Shown: one piece after another, positions 18,599 to 28,509 of the stretch
Numbering within the stretch: position 1 is the first letter of the stretch
Layout of the letters: every line of letters starts with the position of its first letter
DNA from: Ancylobacter aquaticus
Lineage (GTDB): Bacteria; Pseudomonadota; Alphaproteobacteria; Rhizobiales; Xanthobacteraceae
Direction: 5' to 3'
DNA length: 64,000 nt
NCBI RefSeq assembly: GCF_004339465.1
Contig: NZ_SMFY01000001.1
Span: 930,001-994,000 of the forward strand
Program-made: the position numbers and the translations under genes
Notes under the pieces: model-generated
Told to the model about the DNA's origin: nothing
The model's database searches: none
What the model saw: the letters and a program-made list of their open reading frames with translations, nothing else

Positions 18599-20295
<1,697 letters not shown>

Positions 20296-20299
20296 GGTC

Positions 20300-20316
20300 A
20301 AGCGGGAAACCGCTTT
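20300..20316 (+). terminator. Hairpin after ilvC
   Basis: AAGCGG-GAAA-CCGCTT followed by one more T, starting five bases after the ilvC stop. A tight stem with a GNRA loop but a short T-tract; probably a modest terminator. Confidence 0.5.
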
Positions 20317-20388
20317 CCACAGGTCTTCCACAGGTAACCAACAGAGCTATCCGCTATTCGCCCACAGGCTTTCCGGACCTCCGCTATC

Positions 20389-20399
20389 TTGACCGTCAA
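20389..20399. promoter_or_regulatory. Candidate operator upstream of brnT
   Basis: TTGAC-C-GTCAA, a perfect inverted repeat 19 bases before the toxin start, with the direct repeat CCGCTAT at 20351 and 20381 nearby. Type II toxin-antitoxin operons are usually autorepressed at such sites; binding is inference, and the antitoxin here lacks an obvious DNA-binding domain. Confidence 0.3.
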
Positions 20400-20417
20400 C
20401 GGTTTGCGGAGGCCCGG

Positions 20418-20711
20418 ATGGGCGAGACGGACGATTTCGAGTGGGACGACGACAAGGACGCGGCAAACCGTGCCAAGCACGGTTTGCCGCTCCGCCTCGG
20501 CGAGTTCATCTTCGATGGGCGCCTGCGCTTGGAGCCGTCCTTCCCGCGAATGGTCTCCGGCGAGCCGCGCTATGTCGCCATGGCCGATCTCGCCGGGCGT
20601 GTGATACTCTGCGTGTATGTCTGGAGAGGGCGCCGTGGGCGCCTTATATCGGTGAGACGTGCACATCGGAGCGAGAGACGTGTCTTCGCACAAGCCATCG
20701 AAGGAAGCTGA
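20418..20711 (+). CDS. brnT: BrnT-family toxin (type II toxin-antitoxin)
   Basis: 97 residues. ATG at 20418 with GGAGG at 20408-20412; the frame is open upstream only because it overlaps ilvC. BrnT is a RelE-like ribonuclease toxin. Seen: the family start FEWDDDKDAANRAKHGLPL, the central FDGRLRLEP, the strand RVILCVYVWRGRRGRLISVRRAHRSERR, ending in an acidic helix. Toxin-first gene order matches BrnTA. The downstream antitoxin gene overlaps its 3' end by 32 bases. Confidence 0.85.
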   Translation: MGETDDFEWDDDKDAANRAKHGLPLRLGEFIFDGRLRLEPSFPRMVSGEPRYVAMADLAGRVILCVYVWRGRRGRLISVRRAHRSERRVFAQAIEGS

Positions 20712-20949
20712 ACGGCTTTTGCAGGCGTTCGACTGGTCAAAGGTCGATGCGCTGACGGATGATCAGATCATCGAGGCTGCAAAGGCGGACCCCGATAGCG
20801 TCATGCCCACGGAGGCCGAACTCGCCGAGTTCGATCTAGTGCTTCCCGCCAAGGCGCGGCGGGAGATGGCGCAGGCCAAGGCGCCGCGGGCGGGCGACGG
20901 AGACGACGATTCCGACCGCAACAACCCGCCCAAGGAAGCCGCCGAATAG
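20680..20949 (+). CDS. BrnA-like antitoxin, apparently without RHH domain
   Basis: 89 residues with a probable GTG start at 20680 (GAGAG upstream); a GTG at 20659 is the alternative. The segment FDWSKVDALTDDQIIEAAKADPD matches the N-terminal toxin-binding part of BrnA antitoxins. The ribbon-helix-helix segment expected next (a V-x-L-R-L-D motif and following helices) is not visible; instead there is ARREMAQAKAPRAGDGDDDSD. So it may neutralise BrnT but not bind DNA like BrnA. Overlap with brnT supports pairing. Confidence 0.7.
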   Translation: MSSHKPSKEAERLLQAFDWSKVDALTDDQIIEAAKADPDSVMPTEAELAEFDLVLPAKARREMAQAKAPRAGDGDDDSDRNNPPKEAAE

Positions 20950-20968
20950 GCGCCACCCCGCCCGCCCC

Positions 20969-21490
20969 TCAGTAGCCCAGCGCCTTCATCGCCGCCGCGC
21001 TGGGGGCGAGCAGGAGGAAGGCCCACGCCATGGCGGAGGCGATATTGGCGATCTGAAATTTCAGGTTCGGCATGGCGAACATGCCGGCGATAAGCGGGAT
21101 GAACGCCCGCAGCGGGCCGAAGAAGCGGCCGATGAACACGCTCCATATCCCGTAGCGCAGGAAGAAGCGCTCACCGCGCGCCATGAGATCGGGGAAATTG
21201 CGCAGCGGCCAGACGCGGGGCGCGCGGTCCTTCAGATGATAGCCGATGGCATAGGAGATGGCATCGCCCAGAATGGCGCCGAGGGTGGCTGCCAGCCAGA
21301 CCGGCAGGAACGGCGCGCCGCCCGCCGCGATCAGCGCCCCGAGCCCGACGAGCACGAAGGTGGCGGGAAAGAACAGCGACACCACCACCAGCGATTCGCC
21401 GAAGGCGAGGATGAAGGCGATCCACGGCGCCCAGTGCGCGTGCGTCTCGACGAAATCCAGTACCTGCCTTGCATAGACTTCCAGCCCCAT
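20969..21490 (-). CDS. DedA-family membrane protein
   Basis: 173 residues with several transmembrane segments. It carries the DedA signature: the FFPATFVLVGLGALIAAGG stretch, then GDAISYAIGYHLKDRAPRVWPLRNFPDL and the FIGRFFGPLRAFIPLIAGMF motif with the conserved arginine. The DedA superfamily includes lipid scramblases and proteins for membrane-potential and drug tolerance. It is followed 13 bases upstream (reading minus) by the oxidase gene, so the two may be cotranscribed. Confidence 0.9.
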   Translation of the reverse strand: MGLEVYARQVLDFVETHAHWAPWIAFILAFGESLVVVSLFFPATFVLVGLGALIAAGGAPFLPVWLAATLGAILGDAISYAIGYHLKDRAPRVWPLRNFPDLMARGERFFLRYGIWSVFIGRFFGPLRAFIPLIAGMFAMPNLKFQIANIASAMAWAFLLLAPSAAAMKALGY

Positions 21491-21503
21491 CAGTGCGTCG
21501 CCT

Positions 21504-22784
21504 TCACAGCCGGTCGCGCAGGGCGAAATAGCTCATGCCGGCCACCAGCAGCGGCCACCGCATCAGCGGCCCGCCAGGGAAGGCCGGCACCGGCAGGCGC
21601 GCCAGCAGGTCGAACTCGCCGAGCTGACCCTTGACCGCGTGCGCCAGCAGCTTGCCGAAATAGGGCGCCAGCATCACCCCCTGCCCGGAATAGCCGGCGG
21701 CGGTGAGCACGCGGGGCGAGAGCTTTCGCACGAAGGGCAGGCGGGTCATGGTGATGCCGAGAACACCGCCCCAGCCATAGTCGATGGGCACATCGGCAAG
21801 CTGGGGGAAGATTTTCAGCATATAGGGGCGCACGAACTCCCCGGGATTGGGCCGCAGCCCGCGCCGGTAGCTCTCGCCGCCGCCGAACAGCAAGCGACCG
21901 TCGCGCGACAGTCGGTAATAATTGACCACGAAGCGGGTGTCGGCCACCGCCGCGTCGTTGGCGATGATCTCCTTCGCCCGCTCCCCGAGCGGGGCGGTGG
22001 CGGCGATGTAGTTGCAGATCGGCATGACATGGGTGTCGACGCGCCGGTCGAGCCCGTCCTGCAGCCCGTCGCCGCATTCCAGAACCCAGTCCGCCTCCAC
22101 CGAGCCGGCGGCGGTGACGACCCGGACCTTCGCCCCCTCCTCGATACGCAGGGCGCGCGATTGCTCGAACAGCCGGGCGCCGGCCCGCCGGGCGGCCTCG
22201 GCGAGGCCGAGCGCGAAGTTAAGCGGGTGCAGGTGCCCGCCGCCATGGTCGATCATGCCGCCGTGATAGACGTCGGAGCCGACCATTTCGCGCAGTTCCT
22301 CGCGGGTCAGCGGCGCGGCGTGGGGGTAGTCGTAAACGTCGCGCAGATTGCGGGCATAGGCGTGGCTGTGGGCGACATAGCCCGGCTTGTGGTCGGCTTC
22401 GATGAGCCCCGGCCGCAGGTCGCAATCGATGGCGTGGCGTTTGATGAGATCGTGAAGCAGCGCCTTGGCGTCTTCGGCCAGTCGCCAGAGCGCCTTGGCG
22501 TCGTCGAGGCCGACACGCGCCTCCAGCCAGTCCTGATCGCGCCGCTGGCCGCTGTGGATCTGCCCGCCATTTCGGCCGGAGGCGCCGGAGCCGACGCGCC
22601 CGGCTTCCAGCAGCACCACATCAAGCCCGGCTTCGGCCATGTGCAGCGCCGCCGACAGCCCGGTATAGCCGCCGCCGATGACGCAGACATCCGCCCGCGC
22701 CCCGCCCTGCAGCGGAGGCAGCGGGGAGGAGCGGTTCGCCGTGGCGGCGTACCAGCTTTGGGGATGGTCGATCTCAGACGCCAT
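21504..22784 (-). CDS. puuB: FAD-dependent oxidoreductase, gamma-glutamylputrescine oxidase-like
   Basis: 426 residues from the ATG at 22784 (GGAG ten bases upstream). DAO-family fold: DVCVIGGGYTGLSAALHMAEAGLDVVLLEA for FAD near residue 30, GASGRNGGQIHSGQR typical of PuuB/OrdL enzymes, and the C-terminal YSGQGVMLAPYFGKLLA. PuuB oxidises gamma-glutamylputrescine in putrescine breakdown. The assignment is supported by the PotGHI transporter and PuuA-like synthetase within 7 kb. Substrate specificity is inference. Confidence 0.75.
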   Translation of the reverse strand: MASEIDHPQSWYAATANRSSPLPPLQGGARADVCVIGGGYTGLSAALHMAEAGLDVVLLEAGRVGSGASGRNGGQIHSGQRRDQDWLEARVGLDDAKALWRLAEDAKALLHDLIKRHAIDCDLRPGLIEADHKPGYVAHSHAYARNLRDVYDYPHAAPLTREELREMVGSDVYHGGMIDHGGGHLHPLNFALGLAEAARRAGARLFEQSRALRIEEGAKVRVVTAAGSVEADWVLECGDGLQDGLDRRVDTHVMPICNYIAATAPLGERAKEIIANDAAVADTRFVVNYYRLSRDGRLLFGGGESYRRGLRPNPGEFVRPYMLKIFPQLADVPIDYGWGGVLGITMTRLPFVRKLSPRVLTAAGYSGQGVMLAPYFGKLLAHAVKGQLGEFDLLARLPVPAFPGGPLMRWPLLVAGMSYFALRDRL

Positions 22785-22808
22785 GCTCACTCAACTCCAG
22801 CCGCCCGT

Positions 22809-24668
22809 TCAGCGCCGCGCGAACAGGCGCTCTATATCGGCAAGCGCCAGCGTGACGAAGGTCGGCCGGCCATGATTGCACTGGGCGGCGTTGGGCGTCT
22901 CTTCCATTTCGCGCAGCAGGGCGTTCATCTCTTCCACCCGCAGCCGGCGGCCGGCGCGCACCGAACCGTGGCAGGCCATGGTGGCGGCGATATGGAGAAG
23001 CCGGCGCTCCAGCGGCAGCGCGTCGTCCCATTCCGCCGCGTGCTCGGCCAGTTCGCGCAGCAGGGCGGTGATGTCGGCACCACCCAGCAGTGCCGGCACC
23101 TCGCGCACCAGCAGCGCGCCGGCCCCGAAGGGCTCGACGACGAGGCCGAGCTTTTCCAGCGCCGGCGCCCGCTCCGCCAGCCGTGCCGCCTCGGACGGGT
23201 CAAGCTCGACCACGAGAGGCACCAGCAGCATCTGCCGGGCGAGGCCGTCGCGCGCCATCGCCGCCTTCAGCTTCTCATAGACGATGCGCTCATGGGCGGC
23301 GTGCTGGTCGATCACCACGACGCCGTCGCTGGTCTGGGCGATGATGTAGGTCTCGTGAAGCTGCGCCCGGGCGGCACCGAGCGGGCGCTCCAGCGCCTCC
23401 GGCGCGGCGGGGGCGGCATTGGCGCGGGCGTCGGCGCCCGGCGCGAGGCCAAGGCCGAGCCCGCCCTCGGGGGCATCGAAATGGAAACGCGCCGGCGCCT
23501 CCCGAAAGCCCGTGCCGGCCTCAGCCGGCCGAGTGCCGGCAAGGCCCTCCGGCGCCGCCCAGGAGCGCGTCCAGTCGTGATTCCCCGGCCGCGCCTCGGG
23601 CCGGAAGCTGGTGTCAAAATCGCGTCGGGCGAACTGCGCCAGCCGGTCGGCGGCGGTGGAGGTGGTGCGTGGTGCCCCTGATGTGAGCGCGTCGGTGAGC
23701 GTGCGGAAGATCAGCGCGCGGATGTTGCCAGCGTCGCGGAAGCGCACCTCGGTCTTGGCGGGATGCACGTTCACGTCGACTTCGCGCGGGTCGAGGTCGA
23801 TAAACAGCGCCGTCACCGGGTGCCGGTCGGAGGGCAGCAGGTCGGAATACGCGGCGCGGATGGCACCGATCAGCACCTTGTCGCGTACCGGGCGGCCGTT
23901 GACGAAGAGGTATTGCGACAGCGAATTGGCCTTGGAATAGGTCGGCAGGCCGGCAAGGCCCGACAGCCGCGCTCCCTCGCGCAGCCCCTCGACATCGAGC
24001 GCGTTGCCGCCGGCCTCCTGCCCCAGCACGTCGGCGATGCGGGCGCGCTGCCCGGCTGGGTCGCGCGACCGGGCTGGCCAGGTGAGCGGAGGACGGTCAT
24101 CGGCGATCAGCGTGAAGCCGACCTCCGGCCGGGCGAGCGCCAGGCGCTTGACCGTGTCGATCGCTGCCGCCGTCTCGGCGCGCTCGGATTTGAGAAACTT
24201 CAGCCGCGCCGGGGTGGCGAAGAACAGGTCGCGCACCTCCACCCGTGTGCCGAAGCCGAGCGCGGCCGGGCGCACCGGGGCTTTCGCGCCGCCCTCGACC
24301 CGGATCTCGAATGCGCTTTCGGCCTCGCGCGGCCGGCTGGTGATGGCGAGCCGTGCCACCGCGCCGATGGAGGGCAGCGCCTCCCCGCGAAAGCCCAGCG
24401 TGTGGATGGCGAGCAGGTCCTCGCTGTCGAGCTTGGAGGTGGCGTGGCGCTCCACCGCCAGCGCCAGCTCGTCGGCGTTCATGCCGCAGCCATCGTCGGT
24501 GACGCGCAGCAGCCGCCGGCCGCCGCCGTCGATGACGATTTCGACCCGCGTGGCGCCGGCGTCGAGTGCGTTTTCGACGATCTCCTTCAGAGCTGCCGCC
24601 GGACGCTCGACCACCTCGCCCGCGGCGATGCGGTCGACGAGGGTGGAAGGCAGAAGGCGCAGCGGCAT
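22809..24668 (-). CDS. mutL: DNA mismatch repair protein MutL
   Basis: 619 residues. The N-terminal GHKL ATPase has IAAGEVVERPAAALKEIVENALDAGAT, DDGCGM and TLGFRGEALPSI. The C-terminal dimerisation domain holds DQHAAHERIVYE, fitting the DQHA-X2-E-X4-E endonuclease motif, and the QCNHGRPT motif, so this MutL is of the nicking type used by bacteria without MutH. It lies between the puuB-like gene and a phosphatase gene, all on the minus strand. Confidence 0.97.
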   Translation of the reverse strand: MPLRLLPSTLVDRIAAGEVVERPAAALKEIVENALDAGATRVEIVIDGGGRRLLRVTDDGCGMNADELALAVERHATSKLDSEDLLAIHTLGFRGEALPSIGAVARLAITSRPREAESAFEIRVEGGAKAPVRPAALGFGTRVEVRDLFFATPARLKFLKSERAETAAAIDTVKRLALARPEVGFTLIADDRPPLTWPARSRDPAGQRARIADVLGQEAGGNALDVEGLREGARLSGLAGLPTYSKANSLSQYLFVNGRPVRDKVLIGAIRAAYSDLLPSDRHPVTALFIDLDPREVDVNVHPAKTEVRFRDAGNIRALIFRTLTDALTSGAPRTTSTAADRLAQFARRDFDTSFRPEARPGNHDWTRSWAAPEGLAGTRPAEAGTGFREAPARFHFDAPEGGLGLGLAPGADARANAAPAAPEALERPLGAARAQLHETYIIAQTSDGVVVIDQHAAHERIVYEKLKAAMARDGLARQMLLVPLVVELDPSEAARLAERAPALEKLGLVVEPFGAGALLVREVPALLGGADITALLRELAEHAAEWDDALPLERRLLHIAATMACHGSVRAGRRLRVEEMNALLREMEETPNAAQCNHGRPTFVTLALADIERLFARR

Positions 24669-24732
24669 GGTGGGTCCGGGCAGGGTCCGATTCGGGGGCT
24701 CGGCCGCGAGTATAGCCGACGGCGACGCGGCT

Positions 24733-25344
24733 TCACGAATCGGGAAAGCCGAGCCAGGGCTCGATGCGCTCCCAGGTCTGGTCCATCGCCCATGCCGGGA
24801 AGAAAGGTATGGGGAAATGGCCGTAGAACAGCGACATCTGCCATTCGGCCGGTTCCTCGCCGGCCTTGGCGATGCTGGCGAGATACAAAGCGGAGGCGAT
24901 GCCGGAGCGGTCGGCGCCGCCGCGGCAGTGCACCAGAATAGGCTTGGGCGAGCGGCGCATGAGGGCGATCAGCGCCTCCACCTGGGGCTGGGTCAGCTCG
25001 CGCCCGGCCGAGAGCTGGAAGTCGACATGGGTGATGCCGAGCGCCCGGCTCGTCGCCACTTCGCGCTGATACCAGGGTTTGGAGGAGGGCCCGCGCAGGT
25101 TGATCACCGTGGCGATGCCATATTCCGCCTTGAGGCCAGCCAATTGGTCAGCGTCAATCTGCGCCGAACGGTAAAGCTCGTCGGCGACCACCGTGTGGAA
25201 ATTGCCGACAAGCTGCTCGATACCGAGAAAGCCGCCGAGCAGGACAAGCACGCCGAGCAGACTCCAGCCGAGGCCGCGCCGAATGTGCCGCGACAGCGGG
25301 CGGCGGGCGTCGGCGGGCGGGCCCATATCGGCCGGCAAGGTCAT
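24733..25344 (-). CDS. Membrane-anchored dual-specificity-type phosphatase
   Basis: 203 residues. One N-terminal hydrophobic segment (about residues 26-45, WSLLGVLVLLGGFLGIEQL) anchors a periplasmic or cytoplasmic phosphatase domain. Seen: the general-acid region INLRGPSSKPWY and the catalytic CX5R loop VHCRGGADRSG. This resembles the DSP/PTP-like proteins in cell-envelope loci. Substrate unknown. It lies 55 bases downstream of potI. Confidence 0.85.
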   Translation of the reverse strand: MTLPADMGPPADARRPLSRHIRRGLGWSLLGVLVLLGGFLGIEQLVGNFHTVVADELYRSAQIDADQLAGLKAEYGIATVINLRGPSSKPWYQREVATSRALGITHVDFQLSAGRELTQPQVEALIALMRRSPKPILVHCRGGADRSGIASALYLASIAKAGEEPAEWQMSLFYGHFPIPFFPAWAMDQTWERIEPWLGFPDS

Positions 25345-25399
25345 GTTGGTGGTACCGGGTGGCGGAGACGTCGGTCGTACCGCCGCATCGTGTCACAAA

Positions 25400-26221
25400 T
25401 CAGCCCTCCGCTGCCGCCATGCGCTCGGCCTTCTGGCGCTCGATTTCCTGACGCTTGGTCATGATCGAGACGAAGATCACCACCACCGTGACGATGGCGA
25501 TGAGGATGGTGCAGGCGGCGTTGATTTCCGGGGTCACGCCGAGCCGGACCTGGCTGTAGATCCGCATCGGCAATGTGGTGGCGCCCGGCCCGGTGGTGAA
25601 GCTGGCGATAACCAGATCGTCCAGCGAGAGGGTGAAGGCCAGCATCCAGCCTGAAATTACCGCCGGCAGGATGATCGGCAGCGTCACCACGAAGAAGGTC
25701 TTGAAGGGCGGGCAGCCGAGATCGAGCGCGGCTTCCTCCAGCGAGCGGTCGAAGGTGACGAGGCGCGACTGCACCACCACCGAGACGAAGCACAGAGTGA
25801 AGGTGATGTGCGCCAGCGTGATGGTCCAGAAGCCGCGATCCAGCCCGATGGCGACGAAGAGCAGCAGCAGCGACAGGCCGGTGATGACTTCCGGCATGAC
25901 CAGCGGGGCGTAGACCATGCCGGAGAACAACGTGCGGCCGGTGAAGCGTCCATAGCGGGTGAGGGTGATGGCCGCCAGCGTGCCGAGCACGGTGGCGACG
26001 GTGGCCGTGAGGAAGGCGACGCGCAGCGTCACCCAGGCGGCGTCCAGCAATTGCTGGTTCTGGAACAGTTGCCAGTACCAGTGGGTGGAGAAGCCGGCCC
26101 ACACCGTCACCATCCGCGAGGCGTTGAACGAGTAGATCACCAGCAGGATGATGGGGATGTAGAGGAAGGCGAACCCCAGCGCGATGGAACTGACGTTGAA
26201 CCAGGAGAGTCCCTTGCGCAT
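25400..26221 (-). CDS. potI: Putrescine/spermidine ABC transporter permease PotI-type
   Basis: 273 residues from the ATG at 26221, which overlaps the potH stop by one base (TGATG). Six transmembrane segments with the binding-protein-dependent permease loop EEAALDLGCPPFKTFFVVTLPIILPAVISG. Polyamine-type features include YIPIILLVIYSFNASR at the start and SLDDLVIASFTTGPGATTLP. Forms the channel with PotH. Confidence 0.93.
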   Translation of the reverse strand: MRKGLSWFNVSSIALGFAFLYIPIILLVIYSFNASRMVTVWAGFSTHWYWQLFQNQQLLDAAWVTLRVAFLTATVATVLGTLAAITLTRYGRFTGRTLFSGMVYAPLVMPEVITGLSLLLLFVAIGLDRGFWTITLAHITFTLCFVSVVVQSRLVTFDRSLEEAALDLGCPPFKTFFVVTLPIILPAVISGWMLAFTLSLDDLVIASFTTGPGATTLPMRIYSQVRLGVTPEINAACTILIAIVTVVVIFVSIMTKRQEIERQKAERMAAAEG

Positions 26222-27132
26222 CAGCGTCTCTCCATCTCGCGGGCCTGCAGGTTCTGATAGAAGACGATCGGGATCACCAGCACCATCAGCAGCAGCACCG
26301 CCACCGCCGAGGACACGGTCCAGGAGCGGTTCACCGAGAATTCGGTCCACAGCACCTTGCCGATCATCAGCGTGTCCGAGCCGCCCAGCAGGTCGGGGAT
26401 GACGAACTCGCCCACCGCCGGGATGAAGCACAGCAGGCAGCCGGCGAAGACTCCCGGCAGCGAGAGCGGCCAGGTGATCTTCCAGAACGCCGCGAAGGGC
26501 GGGCAGCCGAGATCGGCGGCGGCCTCAAGCAGCGTCTCGTCCATCTTCTCCAGCGCTGCGTAGAGCGGCAGGATCATGAAGGGCAGATAGGAATAAACGA
26601 TGCCGATATAGACCGCCGTGTCGGTGTTGAGGATCTGCAGCGGCGCGTCGCGGTTGACGATACCGAGCGCGAACAGCAGCTGGTTGAGCAGCCCCTCGGG
26701 CGAAAGGATGCCGATCCAGGCATAGACGCGGATCAGGAACGAGGTCCAGAACGGCAGGATCACCAGCATCAGCAGCGTCGGGCGGATCGATTTCGGCGCC
26801 CGCGCCATGCCATAGGCGATGGGGTAGCCGACCAGCAGCAGCAGGATGGTGGAGATGCCGGCGATCCACAGGCTCGAGCCATAGGCCTCGATGAACTCAT
26901 TGTCCCACGAGAGCACATAGCCGTAATTCTCGAAGGAGAGCTCGGCGAAGTTCTCCCGGAACAGCGCCCAGCCCCCCGACAGGTCGAAGGTCGGGAGGTA
27001 AGGCGGCTGCGCGATGGCGTCCTGCGACAGGCTGATCTTGAAGACGATCAGGAACGGGACGAGGAACAGCGCCAGCAGCCACAGATAAGGAACGGCGAGG
27101 ACCAGCCATCGCCCAGTCGCCTTGCTTGCCAT
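26221..27132 (-). CDS. potH: Putrescine/spermidine ABC transporter permease PotH-type
   Basis: 303 residues, six transmembrane segments, EAA loop LLEAAADLGCPPFAAFWKITWPLSLPGVFAG. The extended N-terminal segment with LFLVPFLIVFKISLS and the pattern of PotH/PotB distinguish it from PotI. It is transcribed after potG with a 10-base gap. Confidence 0.93.
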   Translation of the reverse strand: MASKATGRWLVLAVPYLWLLALFLVPFLIVFKISLSQDAIAQPPYLPTFDLSGGWALFRENFAELSFENYGYVLSWDNEFIEAYGSSLWIAGISTILLLLVGYPIAYGMARAPKSIRPTLLMLVILPFWTSFLIRVYAWIGILSPEGLLNQLLFALGIVNRDAPLQILNTDTAVYIGIVYSYLPFMILPLYAALEKMDETLLEAAADLGCPPFAAFWKITWPLSLPGVFAGCLLCFIPAVGEFVIPDLLGGSDTLMIGKVLWTEFSVNRSWTVSSAVAVLLLMVLVIPIVFYQNLQAREMERR

Positions 27133-27142
27133 GGAGGTCTCC

Positions 27143-28318
27143 TCAGCTCGTCAGGACCACGCCGGCATCGGGCGAGAAGTACACATAGACCTTGTCGTCC
27201 CAGGTGATGGGGCGCTCGACCATGCGGGTGAGGTTGGGCTTGGCGGCCTTGACCCGGGCGCCGCCGGGCAGCTCGACATGGTAGATCGACAGGTCGCCGA
27301 GATAGCCGATGTCCCAGATCTCGCCCTGGAGGCAGTTGACGTTCGGGTCGGCCGGAGCGTCGAATTCGACCCGCATCTTTTCCGGCCGCAGAGCGATGGC
27401 GACGCTGTCGCCCGGCTTGGCCGGGCAGTCCTGCGCGATGCGGAAGCGCCGCTCCGGCGCCGCCAGCGGGCGCAGCGTGATCATGCCCGGTTCGACCGCC
27501 TCGACCGTGGCGTCGAGAATGTTCACGTCGCCGACGAAATCGGCGACGTAGCGGGAATTGGGGTGCTCGTAGATCACCGCCGGCTGGTCGACCTGCACCA
27601 GCCTGCCCTGGTTCATCACCGCGATGCGGTCGGCCACCGTCATCGCCTCTTCCTGGTCGTGGGTGACGATCAGGAAGGTCATGCCGAGCTCCATCTGGAT
27701 GTCCATGAGCTCGAACTGCGTCTCCTCGCGCAGCTTCTTGTCGAGCGCGCCGAGCGGCTCGTCGAGCAGCAGCACCTTGGGCCGCTTGGCCAGCGAGCGG
27801 GCCAGCGCCACGCGCTGGCGCTGGCCGCCGGAAAGCTGGTGCGGCTTGCGCTTGCCGAACTTCTCCAGCTTCACCAGCTTGAGCATCTCCTCGACGCGGG
27901 CATTGACCGCGCCCTTCTCCATGCGGTCCTGCCGCAGGCCGAAGGCGATGTTGTCCCAGACGGTCATGTGCGGGAACAGCGCATAGGACTGGAACATCAT
28001 GTTGGTCTGCCGCTTGTAGGGCGGCGTGCCGACGAGGTCCTGCCCGGCGAGCAGGATCTGGCCCTCGGTCGGGTCCTCAAAGCCGGCAAGCATGCGCATG
28101 AGCGTGGTCTTGCCGCAGCCGGACGGGCCAAGCAGGGCGAAGAATTCGCGCTCATAAATGTCGAGGGAGAGGTTGTCGACGGCCACGAACTCGCCGAAGC
28201 GCTTGGTGACGTTCTTGTACTGGATCAGCGGGACGGCCTGCGGGTCGTTCCAGGGAGCGAAAGAGCGGCGGATGCCGCCAATGGTCTTCTGCGTCTTCTC
28301 GGTGACGCCGGTGTTCAT
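27143..28318 (-). CDS. potG: Polyamine ABC transporter ATP-binding protein PotG-type
   Basis: 391 residues from the ATG at 28318. Walker A GPSGCGKTT, signature LSGGQRQRVALARSL, Walker B LLLDEPLGALD, H-loop THDQEEA, then the C-terminal TOBE domain (about residues 290-380). It heads the potG-potH-potI operon. No substrate-binding protein (PotF) gene is adjacent, so that component must be elsewhere. Divergent from the PuuA-like synthetase. Confidence 0.93.
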   Translation of the reverse strand: MNTGVTEKTQKTIGGIRRSFAPWNDPQAVPLIQYKNVTKRFGEFVAVDNLSLDIYEREFFALLGPSGCGKTTLMRMLAGFEDPTEGQILLAGQDLVGTPPYKRQTNMMFQSYALFPHMTVWDNIAFGLRQDRMEKGAVNARVEEMLKLVKLEKFGKRKPHQLSGGQRQRVALARSLAKRPKVLLLDEPLGALDKKLREETQFELMDIQMELGMTFLIVTHDQEEAMTVADRIAVMNQGRLVQVDQPAVIYEHPNSRYVADFVGDVNILDATVEAVEPGMITLRPLAAPERRFRIAQDCPAKPGDSVAIALRPEKMRVEFDAPADPNVNCLQGEIWDIGYLGDLSIYHVELPGGARVKAAKPNLTRMVERPITWDDKVYVYFSPDAGVVLTS

Positions 28319-28509
28319 GCTGACTGACCCCGTTCCCCCGCCGCCCATGTCGGCCGGTAGACGCTAACCGGCTTCGGGCGGCGGCTCAACGGCACAATGC
28401 GAACATTTTTACCATGCCTTGAAAGGCGGCGATGGCGGCTTCGCCTTGACGGCCATAAGCGGGGCGTGATTGCCTCTGGCGGCGCAGAAAGCGCATCAGG
28501 AAGGCAATC

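Noticed and set aside
21639-23681. 680-codon open frame on the plus strand over the puuB-like gene and mutL
   Set aside because: Antisense to mutL and puuB, whose motifs are unmistakable; composition is a GC shadow.
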